Below are positions 1-7,753 of a stretch of 35,876 bases of DNA, in pieces (position 1 is the stretch's first letter; each line of letters starts with the position of its first letter). The notes under the pieces are model-generated. The model was not told where the DNA came from. It was given only the letters and a program-made list of their open reading frames with translations, and made no database searches. The translations under genes and the position numbers were made by a program. Source of the stretch: Acetofilamentum sp. (lineage in GTDB: Bacteria; CAIWAD01). The stretch spans positions 1-35,876 of the forward strand of contig DYSB01000008.1 of NCBI GenBank assembly GCA_020726405.1, written 5' to 3'.

Positions 1-168
1 AACTCGCTCAAAGCCGTTCCAAGGAACCGTATGTTTTGCGGCCAGCAGGAAGCGGGGGATGACATCGCATTCCGTGGCGATACGCTCCAGCAAGCCGCCC
101 TTCCCGAACCGGTCGTAGTTGCCACCGAAGCCGTGATCCTCAAGGATGGGGACAGGGCGAACCAGCGC
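1..168 (-). other. Unidentified open frame abutting rpsF at the window edge
   Basis: In the +1-shifted minus-strand frame, positions 153 to 1 encode 51 stop-free residues of ordinary protein composition (pieces: VPILEDHGFGGNYDRF, GGLLERIATECDVIPRFLLA, KHTVPWNGFERV). This reads much more like a folded protein than the overlapping S6-frame tail. Its codons also end in A/T more often than those of the neighbouring genes. I do not recognise the family. It is either the interior of a different gene joined to rpsF by an assembly or recombination junction near 150-165, or a coincidence. There is no start codon or ribosome-binding site in view. Confidence 0.35.
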
Positions 169-404
169 TTGAGCAGGGCCACCGCCTCACCAGGCATCTT
201 CACCTCGGTGTAGATGTAGTAGCCGTACTGACGCTTCTCCACCGCATAGGCCAGACGCTTTTTGCCCATGCGTTCCACCTTCTGCACCTCGCCACCGTTC
301 TTTTCGATGAATTCGGAATACTTCCCCACCAGGGAATTCACCCGCTCATCGTCAAAATTGGGCTCGGCAATGAAGGTGACTTCGTAATTGCGAAGCTCAC
401 TCAT
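1..404 (-). CDS. rpsF: 30S ribosomal protein S6, 3' part disrupted at window edge
   Basis: The first ~85 residues (from ATG at 404, Shine-Dalgarno-like AAGGAG just upstream) read as ribosomal protein S6: MSELRNYEVTFIAEP, then a GKKRLAYAVEKRQYGYYI core and the EVKMPGEAVALLKRWFAL helix. S6 binds S18 and 16S rRNA in the small-subunit platform. After about position 155 the S6 frame stays open but turns into Ser/Thr/Ala-rich sequence without the usual conserved end (a VLRYL-like strand followed by a charged tail). In the same place another frame looks more protein-like (separate entry). So the gene is either joined to foreign sequence or frameshifted. The identity of the N-terminal part is firm; the true 3' end is not visible in this window. 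Confidence 0.85.
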   Translation of the reverse strand, partial: MSELRNYEVTFIAEPNFDDERVNSLVGKYSEFIEKNGGEVQKVERMGKKRLAYAVEKRQYGYYIYTEVKMPGEAVALLKRWFALSPSLRITASVATTTGSGRAACWSVSPRNAMSSPASCWPQNIRFLGTALSE

Positions 405-425
405 CGCATCTCCTTGTGGACTAAG

Positions 426-475
426 GCCATCCAACCCATCTGGATGGCAAGGATGGGCCCCCCCGATCCCGGCAG
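426..475 (-). promoter_or_regulatory. rpsF leader hairpins, possible S6:S18 autoregulatory element
   Basis: The predicted rpsF leader contains a perfect 7-bp stem GCCATCC/GGATGGC (448-442 with 432-426, 9-nt loop). Upstream of it is a GC-rich fold in which GGCCC can pair with GGGCC around a CCG-containing loop. Several bacteria carry an S6:S18-binding leader motif with an exposed CCG, so autoregulation is plausible. I could only pair bases by eye, and the match to that motif is loose. Confidence 0.3.
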
Positions 476-494
476 GGCCAAAAAGCAAGCCGAG

Positions 495-523
495 AGTATA
501 GCGGAGGAGGAGGGGAATCGCAA
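495..523 (-). promoter_or_regulatory. Sigma70-type promoter of rpsF
   Basis: On the minus strand a -35 box TTGCGA (523-518) is followed by exactly 17 bases and a -10 box TATACT (500-495). That places transcription start near 488 and gives a leader of about 84 nt before the rpsF ATG. The match is four of six at -35 and five of six at -10, with optimal spacing. This is the best-looking promoter in the window. Confidence 0.65.
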
Positions 524-646
524 GGAAATCCCCTCAGAATCAGGGACTTCCGTCCTGAACGAGTCGGCGTAGGCTCACTATCAAGAATGGGATATCAATT
601 GTCGATAGGGGTGGGCAAAGACTTCGAACCACGGGAGAGATGTGAG

Positions 647-874
647 ATGGACTGCGATTGCATTCAGGCCTGTCCCTTCTTCAACGACCGCATGGCCATG
701 AAGCCGGCCATGGCCGGCGTCTACAAACAGAATTATTGCCAGGGCGCGTTCAACGAATGTGCGCGTCATCTGGTCATGAAGGCCCTGGGCAAACCGGCCG
801 TGCCGCCGGACCTCTTCCCCAACATGGCGGAGCGGGCCAATCACCTGATCCAGGCCGCCCAGTCAGGTTCCTAG
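647..874 (+). CDS. Small Cys-rich conserved protein of unknown function
   Basis: This 75-residue protein starts at ATG 647, preceded by GGGAGAGA at good spacing; an in-frame upstream ATG at 587 lacks such a site. Cysteines are grouped near the N-terminus (MDCDCIQACPFF) and in the middle (YCQGAFNECARHL). They are followed by a KALGK-VPPDLFPN segment that I associate with a family of short uncharacterised Cys-containing proteins (CPFFN, YC, CAR, FKALG, VP-DLFPN), often found next to sensory or chemotaxis genes. No such partner is visible here. The cysteines could hold a metal or Fe-S cluster, but this is not established. The stop overlaps the end of the convergent DinB-like gene by four bases. 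Confidence 0.7.
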   Translation: MDCDCIQACPFFNDRMAMKPAMAGVYKQNYCQGAFNECARHLVMKALGKPAVPPDLFPNMAERANHLIQAAQSGS

Positions 875-1359
875 CGGGAGCGGGAGACCCAGTCCGGCAC
901 CGTTCGGCCCCGTTGGCGGAGCCGCAAGTTGAGCTGGGCCGCCCCGTGCTGCACGTGCCGCAGGTTGTAGATGTGCAGTTCCAGCCGGCTCAGGCCCGGC
1001 CGCATCCCGCTGGGCTGCGCCGCATTCGCCAGATCCAGCCGGGCGCAGGCCTCCCGGCATTTGCCGCGGCCGTGTTCCAGGTAGTCCAGCAACTCCTGCT
1101 GGGTGTAGACGCGCGGCGGCAGCTTGCCGGCCGGATCCAGCTCTTCCAATCCAAACGGCGCCGGCGGGGCGAAGCCCTCCACACTGGGCGACAGGTAGAA
1201 GTCCAGCCAGAACAGGGTGTGGAAGGTCGTGTACCAGAAGCCGGGCGTGTCGGAGAGCTCGCCCCAATCTTCTTCCGGGCAGGCGCGCAGGGCGTTGCCC
1301 AGCATCTGGAGAGCGGCCTGGAACTGGGTTCCCAGCGCTTCGCGCAGCAGTTCGCTCAT
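871..1359 (-). CDS. DinB-like four-helix metal-binding protein
   Basis: A 162-residue protein resembling the DinB/YfiT superfamily. It has an N-terminal helix, then a TTFHTLFWLDFYL segment with the first His ligand, and near the C-terminus a NLRHVQHGAAQLNLRLRQRG helix that carries two more His in the family's metal-site pattern. Members are metal-dependent enzymes or thiol-transferase-like proteins; the substrate here is unknown. I chose ATG 1359 (MSELLREALG) rather than the longer frame to 1440, because the extension is low-complexity and overlaps the upstream kinase-like gene. It lies 25 bp downstream of that gene and is probably co-transcribed. Confidence 0.75.
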   Translation of the reverse strand: MSELLREALGTQFQAALQMLGNALRACPEEDWGELSDTPGFWYTTFHTLFWLDFYLSPSVEGFAPPAPFGLEELDPAGKLPPRVYTQQELLDYLEHGRGKCREACARLDLANAAQPSGMRPGLSRLELHIYNLRHVQHGAAQLNLRLRQRGRTVPDWVSRSR

Positions 1360-1384
1360 GGGGGATCCCGGTTTGGGTTGGGGT

Positions 1385-2116
1385 TCAGCGTCTGCCGCGC
1401 AGCCAGCGTTTGAGGCGCCGCCAGCCCTGCACGGCCGCATTGCGCTCCTCGGCCACGCGCCATTTCCAGCTCATCCGCAACGGCAGCAGCGGCAGGATCT
1501 CCGGCCGGCAGTTGCGCAGCAGCACGAAATCGTAGGCATCATCGGCCAGCAGTGGCCGCAGGCACCGGGGCCCGGGATCCAGCGCCACCACCCGGCCGTC
1601 GGCCGCCACCAGCCAGTTGGCCAGGTGCGGATCGCGGTGACACAAACCGACGGAGTGCAGGCGACTCAGGATTTCCACCACCCGCGGCCAATGTCGCTCC
1701 TCGACCGGCCCGCCGTCCACGAATTCGTAGACCAGCCAGGACTCGACCAGCAGGCCCCAGCAGCGCCTCTCCAGCAGTAGCAGTGGCCGCGGGGTGGCAA
1801 CGCCGGAATCCAACAACAACAGGCCCGCGCGGAAGGCGCGGCACATCTCGCCGGGCTGGAACAGTGAGACCAACCGGTTCCAGGCACGGCCGTCCCGCCA
1901 GAGCGGACGCTTGAGCACCCAGGGGGCCGGCGCGGCGTGGACCAGTTCGGGGGGAGTGCCCGCCGGCGCCTTGTGCAGTAAAAGCACGCGGCTGCGCGCG
2001 TCGTCCCGCAGGCTGCGGTCCGGCTGGCGCGTGGCCGCCAGTAGCAGGCGGCCCAGGGCCGGCGCGTCGCCGATGAAGGGGCGCGCCCAGGGGGCCGTCC
2101 GAATCCGCCAGCTCAT
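1385..2116 (-). CDS. LPS core/Kdo kinase-type protein (WaaY/RfaY or KdkA-like)
   Basis: A 243-residue protein with the eukaryotic-like kinase fold typical of lipopolysaccharide core kinases. Visible are VLKRPLWRDGRAWNRL (likely the ATP-anchoring Lys region), a hinge-like LVYEFVDGGP, the catalytic loop CHRDPHLANWLV at about residues 158-169, and VALDPGPR in place of the DFG metal-binding loop (the Asp is kept). Relatives phosphorylate heptose or Kdo in the LPS inner core at the cytoplasmic face of the inner membrane. The ATG overlaps the stop of the upstream subtilase by ATGA, indicating translational coupling. The exact sugar acceptor cannot be told from sequence; a RIO-like protein kinase role is less likely. 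Confidence 0.75.
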   Translation of the reverse strand: MSWRIRTAPWARPFIGDAPALGRLLLAATRQPDRSLRDDARSRVLLLHKAPAGTPPELVHAAPAPWVLKRPLWRDGRAWNRLVSLFQPGEMCRAFRAGLLLLDSGVATPRPLLLLERRCWGLLVESWLVYEFVDGGPVEERHWPRVVEILSRLHSVGLCHRDPHLANWLVAADGRVVALDPGPRCLRPLLADDAYDFVLLRNCRPEILPLLPLRMSWKWRVAEERNAAVQGWRRLKRWLRGRR

Positions 2117-3750
2117 CGACCCGGGTCGACGAGGCCCTGGATGCGGTAGAAGCCGCTGCCCGAAGGCAGTTGGGCCGAACCCGTCCAGAGCGTGTCCGCA
2201 CTTTCACCCAGCAGTGTGAAGGGCCCCCAGGGCTGTTCAGCCTGGTAGATCCGGAAGTGATCGTAGCCGCGCCGGGGCCAGCTGAGCCGGACCTGTCCGC
2301 CGCTCAGGGCGATGCTCACCGGGCCGGGCTCCGGGAAACGCTCCAGGGCCGCCGGCAGGTTGATGACGCCCCAGCCGAAATCGTTGTCGGGCAGGTTGGC
2401 CCGGTCCGCCGTGCTCATGAGTGCGGCCCGCACCTGGGCCGGCGTCCAGAAGGGATGGACCTCCAGCAGCAGGGCCGCGCAGCCCGCCACCAGCGGACAG
2501 GACAGGCTGGTGCCGGCGAAATAGCGCAGGTCGGTGGGGTTGTCCCAGCCCGCCGCCGCCACGCCCACGCCTTGGGCGCTGACTTCGGGCTTCAGCCTGC
2601 CGTCGTAGGTGGGGCCCGGACTGCTGAACCAGGCCAACTGTCCCGCGGCGTCCACGGCCCCCGTGCTGATCACGCCGAAAGCGTCCGCCGGCGTGCCGAT
2701 GTGTCCCCAATCGTCGTCCCGGTTGTTGCCGGCCGAGACCACCACGCACAGGCCCAACCCCACGGCTAGATCCACCGCCTGGGTGGTGATGGCCGTCCGG
2801 CCGTCCAGATCCTCCCACTGGTACCAGTCCGTGTAGCCCAGCGAGGCCGAGGCCACGTCGGCGCCGCGGGCTTCGCCCCATTCCAGGGCTGCGACGTAAT
2901 AGTCCTCTTCAACCGGCGTCTCGCTGGCCGTGTCCTCGGTCTTCGCCAGCAGGAACTGGCAGGCGTAGGCCGGACCGTAGAGTTCGCCCGGCCAGTGGCC
3001 GCCCAGCGCCGTGGCCGTGGCGGTGCCGTGCCGGTGTTGGGCCTCGGGATCGCCGGGTTCGTTCTGCGTCTCGCCGTCCTGATTGATGAAGTCCCACTCC
3101 TCGAGCACGCGCCCCGTGCCGAAGGCCTGGTGATCTGTGTAAAAACCCGTGTCCAGCATGAGCACGCGGATGTCCGCGCCGCTCAAGCCCGCGTCGTGGG
3201 CGGCGGGCACGCCCAGCATCTCCAGTTGATTGAAGGAGGTGCCGTACTGCAGGCGCGCGGCGGCGTCAGGGCGACCCACCATGCGCGGATCGGGCCGGCG
3301 CCGGCCGGTGGCCACTGGGCGCACTTCCCGCACGAAGGGCAGGGCGCGCAGCTTCTGCAATTGGGCCGGGCTGGCGGAAACGGAGACGGCGTTGAACCAG
3401 CGACTCTGGGTGCGCACATGGACGCCCGTCTCACGGATGCTCTTCAGGTAGGAGGCGGAGACGCGGCGATCGGGATCCTCCAGACGATCCCGGCGGCCCC
3501 GCACGTCGCGCCGCCACCGGGCGTGGGGATCGGGCGTGACCCGTTCGACGCCTCGCTGCCCACCATGCCCGTTGAGGAAAACCCAGACTGCCTGGCGACT
3601 GGTGGGGGAGGCGGGCCGCGTGGGCTCCTGCAGGCCTGGCCAGGTCAAGCCGAATCCAGCGTCCGCAGCCCGGCCGGGCGCACTCCGGACGCCGGCCAGT
3701 GGAATCGCCAGCAGCACGATCAAGCTGACTGCGCGCAGGATCGGACGCAC
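2113..3750 (-). CDS. Secreted subtilisin-family (S8) serine protease
   Basis: A 545-residue pre-pro-protease. GTG at 3750 is taken as start because AGGAG lies six bases before it and a signal peptide (VRPILRAVSLIVLLAIPLAG) begins exactly there; the frame is open 24 codons further. An I9-like propeptide region spans about residues 50-155. The catalytic triad is complete: Asp ~200 in LMLDTGF, His ~241 in HRHGTATA, Ser ~415 in FAGTSLSCP, with the oxyanion Asn ~342 in VSAGNN. The last ~75 residues (from PGPVSIALSGG) resemble a fibronectin-III-like beta domain ending without a clear sorting signal. Likely exported as a degradative or processing protease. It is first in an operon with the kinase-like and DinB-like genes. 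Confidence 0.9.
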   Translation of the reverse strand: MRPILRAVSLIVLLAIPLAGVRSAPGRAADAGFGLTWPGLQEPTRPASPTSRQAVWVFLNGHGGQRGVERVTPDPHARWRRDVRGRRDRLEDPDRRVSASYLKSIRETGVHVRTQSRWFNAVSVSASPAQLQKLRALPFVREVRPVATGRRRPDPRMVGRPDAAARLQYGTSFNQLEMLGVPAAHDAGLSGADIRVLMLDTGFYTDHQAFGTGRVLEEWDFINQDGETQNEPGDPEAQHRHGTATATALGGHWPGELYGPAYACQFLLAKTEDTASETPVEEDYYVAALEWGEARGADVASASLGYTDWYQWEDLDGRTAITTQAVDLAVGLGLCVVVSAGNNRDDDWGHIGTPADAFGVISTGAVDAAGQLAWFSSPGPTYDGRLKPEVSAQGVGVAAAGWDNPTDLRYFAGTSLSCPLVAGCAALLLEVHPFWTPAQVRAALMSTADRANLPDNDFGWGVINLPAALERFPEPGPVSIALSGGQVRLSWPRRGYDHFRIYQAEQPWGPFTLLGESADTLWTGSAQLPSGSGFYRIQGLVDPGR

Positions 3751-3836
3751 GGAATTCTCCTGTGTGTGGGAAAGGGCGGGAGCCCTGCTCCGGTGGTAAC
3801 TTGGCATTTGAAGCCACAACAAGCAGCGGAGACGGC

Positions 3837-4388
3837 ATGAGCCAGCAACCCGACATCCTGGCCCTCTGGCCCGAATTGGACTGGATCGAAAACGACGCCC
3901 TGCGGGCCGCCACCGCCCGGGCCTGGAAGCTGGCGTTGGAACGCAGCCCGCTCAGCGGCGCGGACCTGCAGCGCATTCCCTTCACCCTGTTGCACGCCAC
4001 GCCGGTGACCTTCATGGCGCACAAGCGCTGTGTCGTGCACATCGCCCGGGAGTCGGCGCGCGCCATGCAGGCCTTCATGGGCGACCATTTGCCCATCGAC
4101 CTCGATGTGGTGGTGGCGGGGGCCATCCTGGCGGACGTGGGCAAACTGCTCGAGTATGAGCCGGATCCGGCCGGGGGCAGCCGCCAGAGCGCGCGAGGCA
4201 AGTACCTGCGCCATCCCTTCACGGGTGTGGCCCTGTGCATGGAAGCCGGAGTGCCGGACGCGGTCTCGCACATCGTGGCCACGCACGCGGCGGAGGGGAA
4301 TCTGGTGACTCGCAGCGTCGAGGCCTGCATCGTGCACCACGCGGACTTCATGAGCTACGATCCGGTGGCCAAACGCTTGCAGGTGTAG
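3837..4388 (+). CDS. HD-domain phosphohydrolase-like protein with altered HD doublet
   Basis: A 183-residue all-helical protein starting at ATG 3837 behind GGAG. The layout is that of HD-superfamily metal-dependent phosphohydrolases: HKRCVVHIARESAR, then AGAILADVGKLLEYEPD, then YLRHPFTGVALCMEAG and IVATHAAEGN, with a final VHHADFMSYDP. In most relatives the second motif reads H-D-V/I-G-K; here the His is Ala (LADVGK), removing a standard metal ligand while keeping the Asp and Lys. It may be inactive, use another ligand, or belong to a variant subfamily. It is divergent from the protease gene (86 bp between starts) and convergent with the cytochrome composite. Substrate unknown. Confidence 0.7.
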   Translation: MSQQPDILALWPELDWIENDALRAATARAWKLALERSPLSGADLQRIPFTLLHATPVTFMAHKRCVVHIARESARAMQAFMGDHLPIDLDVVVAGAILADVGKLLEYEPDPAGGSRQSARGKYLRHPFTGVALCMEAGVPDAVSHIVATHAAEGNLVTRSVEACIVHHADFMSYDPVAKRLQV

Positions 4389-4494
4389 GCGTCCCGGGAG
4401 TTCGACAGTCGCGGTCAGACCGTGTCGCGGCTCGGCCCGTTGTCTTATCAAGCGACAGGGTGCGACGAAAAAACACTTGCGGGCAGTGAAACTT

Positions 4495-4523
4495 CGGGAA
4501 CCCGTTTCGACGGATTCCCGTTT
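4495..4523. terminator. Hairpin between convergent genes, candidate terminator
   Basis: CGGGAA (4495-4500) pairs with TTCCCG (4515-4520). Inside that stem CCGT pairs with ACGG around a TTCG tetraloop, with one C/A mismatch between the two stems. TTT follows on the plus strand. It sits in the 262-bp space between the plus-strand HD gene and the minus-strand composite gene, which is where a shared terminator is expected. The T-run is short, so strength is uncertain. Apart from this and a 12-bp palindrome at 4524-4535, I see nothing in 4389-4650. Confidence 0.5.
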
Positions 4524-4650
4524 GGCCGCGCGGCCCCCGGAACCTCCCTTCTAGGGGCGGGTGGGGGGTTAGTGGGAGGGCGCATCGATACATTTTCCCG
4601 AACCATTGCGCCGGGTACAAACCCAAACCTCCACGCACCGGACCACGTCA

Positions 4651-5916
4651 TCAGTTATCCATGGCCCCCTGATCAATCCAGTCTCGGATCACTTCAATCT
4701 GAACCGCCGGCAACTGCCCGCCCGCCGGCATGCGCAGCGCCGGGTTGCTCTCCTCCAACCGCGCCACCAGCAGACTGGAATCCGCCGCGCCTGGAACCAC
4801 CACGGCGCCACTCACTCCGCCGGCCCGCAGACCCGCCAGACTGCCCAGATCCAGCCCGCCCGCCCGAACTGCCGTCCGCGATGTGGCACACTGTGCAATT
4901 GCCTTGCAAAATGGGCCGCACGTCCTGGCAAAGCTCACGTCTTCATCCACCGGCGCTGTGCCGGGCTCGTCGCCCAGATCCGCGCAGCCGGCCAGACCGC
5001 CCTGGCAGAGCACGTGCAGCGCTGGCCCCTTGGCCTTGGCCGGCGTCTTGGATCCATCGGGAAACCAGGTCACGTCCACGGGCAGCGTGCGCGAGCGCGT
5101 GACGCCGTGCAGCGGATAGTCCCCCGTGGCTGTCACGCGTGTGGTCTTGCCCGGTGCCAGGGCTGCCACCGGCACGCTCAGGCTGCGCATTTCGAAGCGC
5201 GTAACCGGGTACTTGTCCGTGTGCATGTGATTCTCCCGCATATGTTTGTTCCGCAAGGACATGCCGGTGTCCAGACTCTTCAGGTCCACTTGGAACCAGG
5301 CGGACGAGCCCTGACCCAGCGCCTCGTGCTGCCAGAGCGCGCGCACGGTCAAGGCTTTGCCCGGGTCGCCGTCCAGCGGCCCCGCGTTGTCGTTGCCCAC
5401 GGCCAGCGACAGGCTGTAATGGTCCGGATGCAGCTCCACCTCGACGCCCGTGTCCAGCTGGCCCGCGCCATAGCCCAACGCGCGGCGCGCAGCCGTCTCG
5501 TGGTCCACCCAGTTCCAGCCGAAGTTGGGCAGGAAGCGGCCGGCCTTCACGCTGCCGTGCCAGGGCAGCACGCTCAGCAGGCCGTAGCCTTCCCCCGTCC
5601 CGTTCAGGCTCTTTTCCAGGACCACGCGGGCCTTCTCGTGCAGCTTCAGGCCGAGGTAGATGTCGCCCTGCATCAGGAAGAAGCTGCTGCGCTCATGCTT
5701 GGCCAGGACGGTGGCCGGTGCGCCGGACTGGGATTCCTGCAGGAACATGCCGCGGAAATCCAGCCCAATCTCCACCCGCTTGCTTAGGGCCGGGCTGAGT
5801 TCTTCCAATTGTTCCTGGGCCAGCCCCTTGGCGGCCTCTCCGTGCCGGTGAAGAACTGGCTGCCGAAGCTCGTGCGCAGCCCGCCGCCCGCCGGGTTCAC
5901 ATGGCAGAGGTGACAA
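4651..5916 (-). pseudogene. Frameshifted composite: porin-like, YceI-like and cytochrome c segments
   Basis: In one open frame I can read three unlike segments. First (about 5840-5290) is a beta-barrel-like region with VKAGRFLPNFGWNW and LDTGVEVELHPDHYSLSL, typical of porins that accompany c-type cytochromes. Second (about 5310-5040) is the C-terminal two thirds of a YceI domain (VDLKSLDTGMSLRNKHMRE, TDKYP, GDYPLHGVTRS) lacking its usual N-terminal strands. Third is LCQGGLAGCADLG, which looks like the end of a lipoprotein signal (LAGC), followed by a cytochrome c domain ending WIDQGAMDN. Its heme motif CTVCH is in another frame between two compensating shifts near 4930 and 4860. The 5' end continues in the entry at 5784-6014. 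Either gene decay with deletions or assembly error. Confidence 0.6.
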
Positions 5917-6014
5917 CTCTGGCCGTATTGGGCGGCGAAGCGCGGCAGGGCCCGCACGGCGGAAACTGGCAGTAGAACAAGCAGCAACGACAGCAGTGCA
6001 AACCCGCGCGACAT
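5784..6014 (-). pseudogene. N-terminal fragment of the composite: signal peptide and heme motif
   Basis: ATG 6014 follows GGGAGG and opens with a clear signal peptide (MSRGFALLSLLLVLLPVSA). Next comes RFAAQYGQSCHLCHVNPAGGG, holding one CXXCH heme c site, and LRTSFGSQFFTG, a start typical of periplasm/outer-membrane cytochrome-porin proteins. The frame then runs into nonsense and stops. Adding one G to the GG at about 5845 (ACGGAG to ACGGGAG) restores reading into the 4651-5916 frame (GEAAKGLAQEQLEEL). This is therefore the 5' end of the same gene. A single-base loss in a G run is also the commonest long-read error. Confidence 0.65.
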
Positions 6015-6077
6015 GGCAACCTCCCGGTTTGCGTTCAGGATGACGCGTCAGGGTAAATTCTTAGGTGGAACTAAGTT

Positions 6078-6689
6078 TTAACAGGTGGGAAGCGGGAATG
6101 CGGCGGTCACCAACCGGGAGGATGCGGGTTGGTGCCATGTCCAGCGACCATGGAGGAAGGTCAACTGGCCCGGATCCGGAACATGGCGGGTGCCATCGCT
6201 GCTCAACAACAGGTCGGCCAACGAGAGGACGGCTCCGGCCGTGGCCTTCACTTGGCCGCCGTGGCCGTCGCGGATCATCACAAAGAGGCCGGGCCGGCAG
6301 GCCAGGCGCAGGCTGTTGGATTCACAAACCACGGGTGTGTTCGGCTCGATGCAGGCCCGCAGGGCCTCAATCCCCGCGGCCAGGGCCTCGCGACGCACAC
6401 GCAGCCACCAAACCCGCCGGGCCCCCGCTGCCAACATCCGCCTCGTGTCTTTGTCGGCCCCGGGCCGCGTCTCCTCCGTCAGCTGGAACTCCCCGTCGAG
6501 CGCGCCGCAGACGCCGCACCCGGCGCCCCCGCGCGGGCAGCCGGCCCTCTCGTCGCGGATGACCGTCACCTTCAGGGCGACCACGGCGCCGCCGGCGGCT
6601 GTCTCCCGGATGAGGCGACAGGCCAACGTCGTCTTGCCCAAGTTGCGCCCCGTGGCGCCGAGCAGAAGCATGGTCGGCCAGCTGGTCAT
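6078..6689 (-). CDS. MobB-like P-loop protein linked to molybdenum/tungsten operon
   Basis: A 203-residue cytoplasmic protein beginning with a P-loop, LLGATGRNLGKTTLACRLIR, like MobB GTP-binding proteins of molybdopterin-guanine dinucleotide formation. It is distinguished by a Cys-rich insert CPRGGAGCGVCGALDGEF at about residues 52-69, and by KDTRRMLAAGARRVWWLRV and VCESNSLR. The cysteines could bind a metal, but this is an inference. Its ATG overlaps the stop of wtpC (ATGA) and it is last in the formate dehydrogenase/transport operon, which points to cofactor or metal handling. I do not assign mobB, because a separate mobB domain is fused to mobA at 16498-17670. Confidence 0.7.
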   Translation of the reverse strand: MTSWPTMLLLGATGRNLGKTTLACRLIRETAAGGAVVALKVTVIRDERAGCPRGGAGCGVCGALDGEFQLTEETRPGADKDTRRMLAAGARRVWWLRVRREALAAGIEALRACIEPNTPVVCESNSLRLACRPGLFVMIRDGHGGQVKATAGAVLSLADLLLSSDGTRHVPDPGQLTFLHGRWTWHQPASSRLVTAAFPLPTC

Positions 6690-7753
6690 GGCGCCTCCGC
6701 GATGTAACGTCCCGCAGCGCTGCTGATGGAAACCCAGACCTCGCGGCCCGGGCGGAGCCGCAGCCGGTTTGCCTCCTCGTCGCCCAGCAGAGCCACGATC
6801 TCGACGCCGATGTCAACCCCGATCTCCAGTCCCGCGCGTGCCGGAGTCACCTCCGTCACCCGGCCGTGGCACAAGTTGGGCAGCTCGGCCCGCGGCCGCT
6901 CGGAGAGCAGGCAGACGTCCTCGCCGCGAAAGAGCAGGCAGCCCGGTCCGCCCGCCTCGTCAGTCATCACGGAGAAGACATGGTCCTCCACATGGAAGCG
7001 ACCCATGGTCACCCCGCCCTCGTCGCAGCTCTCCAACCGGCCCTGGAAGACGTTGCGCAGGCCGACGAAGCGGGCCACAAACTGGCTGCGTGGATGCCGG
7101 AACACCTCGAGCGGTGTGCCTGTCTGGACGATGCGGCCACTCTCCAGCACCGCCACCCGGGAGGCCAGGGCCAGGGCCTCCTCGAAATCGTGTGTCACGT
7201 GGAGCAGCGTCCTTCCTTGCCGGTGCAGGGAACGCAGCAGCCTGCGCAGGCCGCTCCGCGCCCCGCAGTCCAGGGAGGAGAGTGGCTCATCCAGCAGCAG
7301 ATAGCGTGGCTGGCGGGCCAGGGCGCGGGCCAGCGCCACCCGCTGGGCCTCGCCGCCGGAGAGCGTGGCCGGCATCCGCCGGTCCAGCGCGCCGATGCCG
7401 ACGGTGCGCTCCAACTCCTGCAGTCGCAGAGCCTTCTCCTGCCGGTCGAGGCGCAGCCGCTCCAGTCCGTAGGCCACGTTCCGACGCACGGACAGATGGG
7501 GAAAGAGGGCCTGGTCCTGGTACACCAGCGCCATAGGACGCTCCTGGATGGCATCGCGGCTGATGTCCGATCCGTCCACGAGAATGCGACCCGCCACGGG
7601 CCGGTGCAGCCCCGCCAAGGTCTCCAGCAGCACCGTCTTGCCGGAGCCGGACGCCCCCAGCAGGACGAAGTAGTCGCCCTCGCGCACCTCCAGATCGATG
7701 CTGCGCAGTTCGAATCCGCCCACGCGGATGTGAAGCCGCTCAAGCCGCAACAT
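6686..7753 (-). CDS. wtpC: Tungstate/molybdate ABC transporter ATP-binding protein
   Basis: A 355-residue ABC ATPase energising oxyanion import. Walker A GASGSGKT at about residues 33-40, Q-loop VYQDQALFPHLSV, signature LSGGEAQRVALARAL, Walker B YLLLDEPLSSLD, switch His in HVTHDFEEA. The last ~110 residues form a TOBE/Mop-like regulatory region (LLFRGEDVCLL, VTEVTPARAGLEIGVDIG), as in ModC and WtpC. It overlaps wtpB by 14 bp and mobB-like by four. The permease and binding protein look more like the Wtp/Mod type than Tup, so tungstate and molybdate are both possible substrates. Confidence 0.9.
   Translation of the reverse strand: MLRLERLHIRVGGFELRSIDLEVREGDYFVLLGASGSGKTVLLETLAGLHRPVAGRILVDGSDISRDAIQERPMALVYQDQALFPHLSVRRNVAYGLERLRLDRQEKALRLQELERTVGIGALDRRMPATLSGGEAQRVALARALARQPRYLLLDEPLSSLDCGARSGLRRLLRSLHRQGRTLLHVTHDFEEALALASRVAVLESGRIVQTGTPLEVFRHPRSQFVARFVGLRNVFQGRLESCDEGGVTMGRFHVEDHVFSVMTDEAGGPGCLLFRGEDVCLLSERPRAELPNLCHGRVTEVTPARAGLEIGVDIGVEIVALLGDEEANRLRLRPGREVWVSISSAAGRYIAEAP

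Noticed and set aside
4524-4535. 12-bp palindrome GGCCGCGCGGCC as a regulatory site
   Set aside because: Such GC palindromes arise easily in this composition. It has no loop or T-run and no gene start lies nearby.
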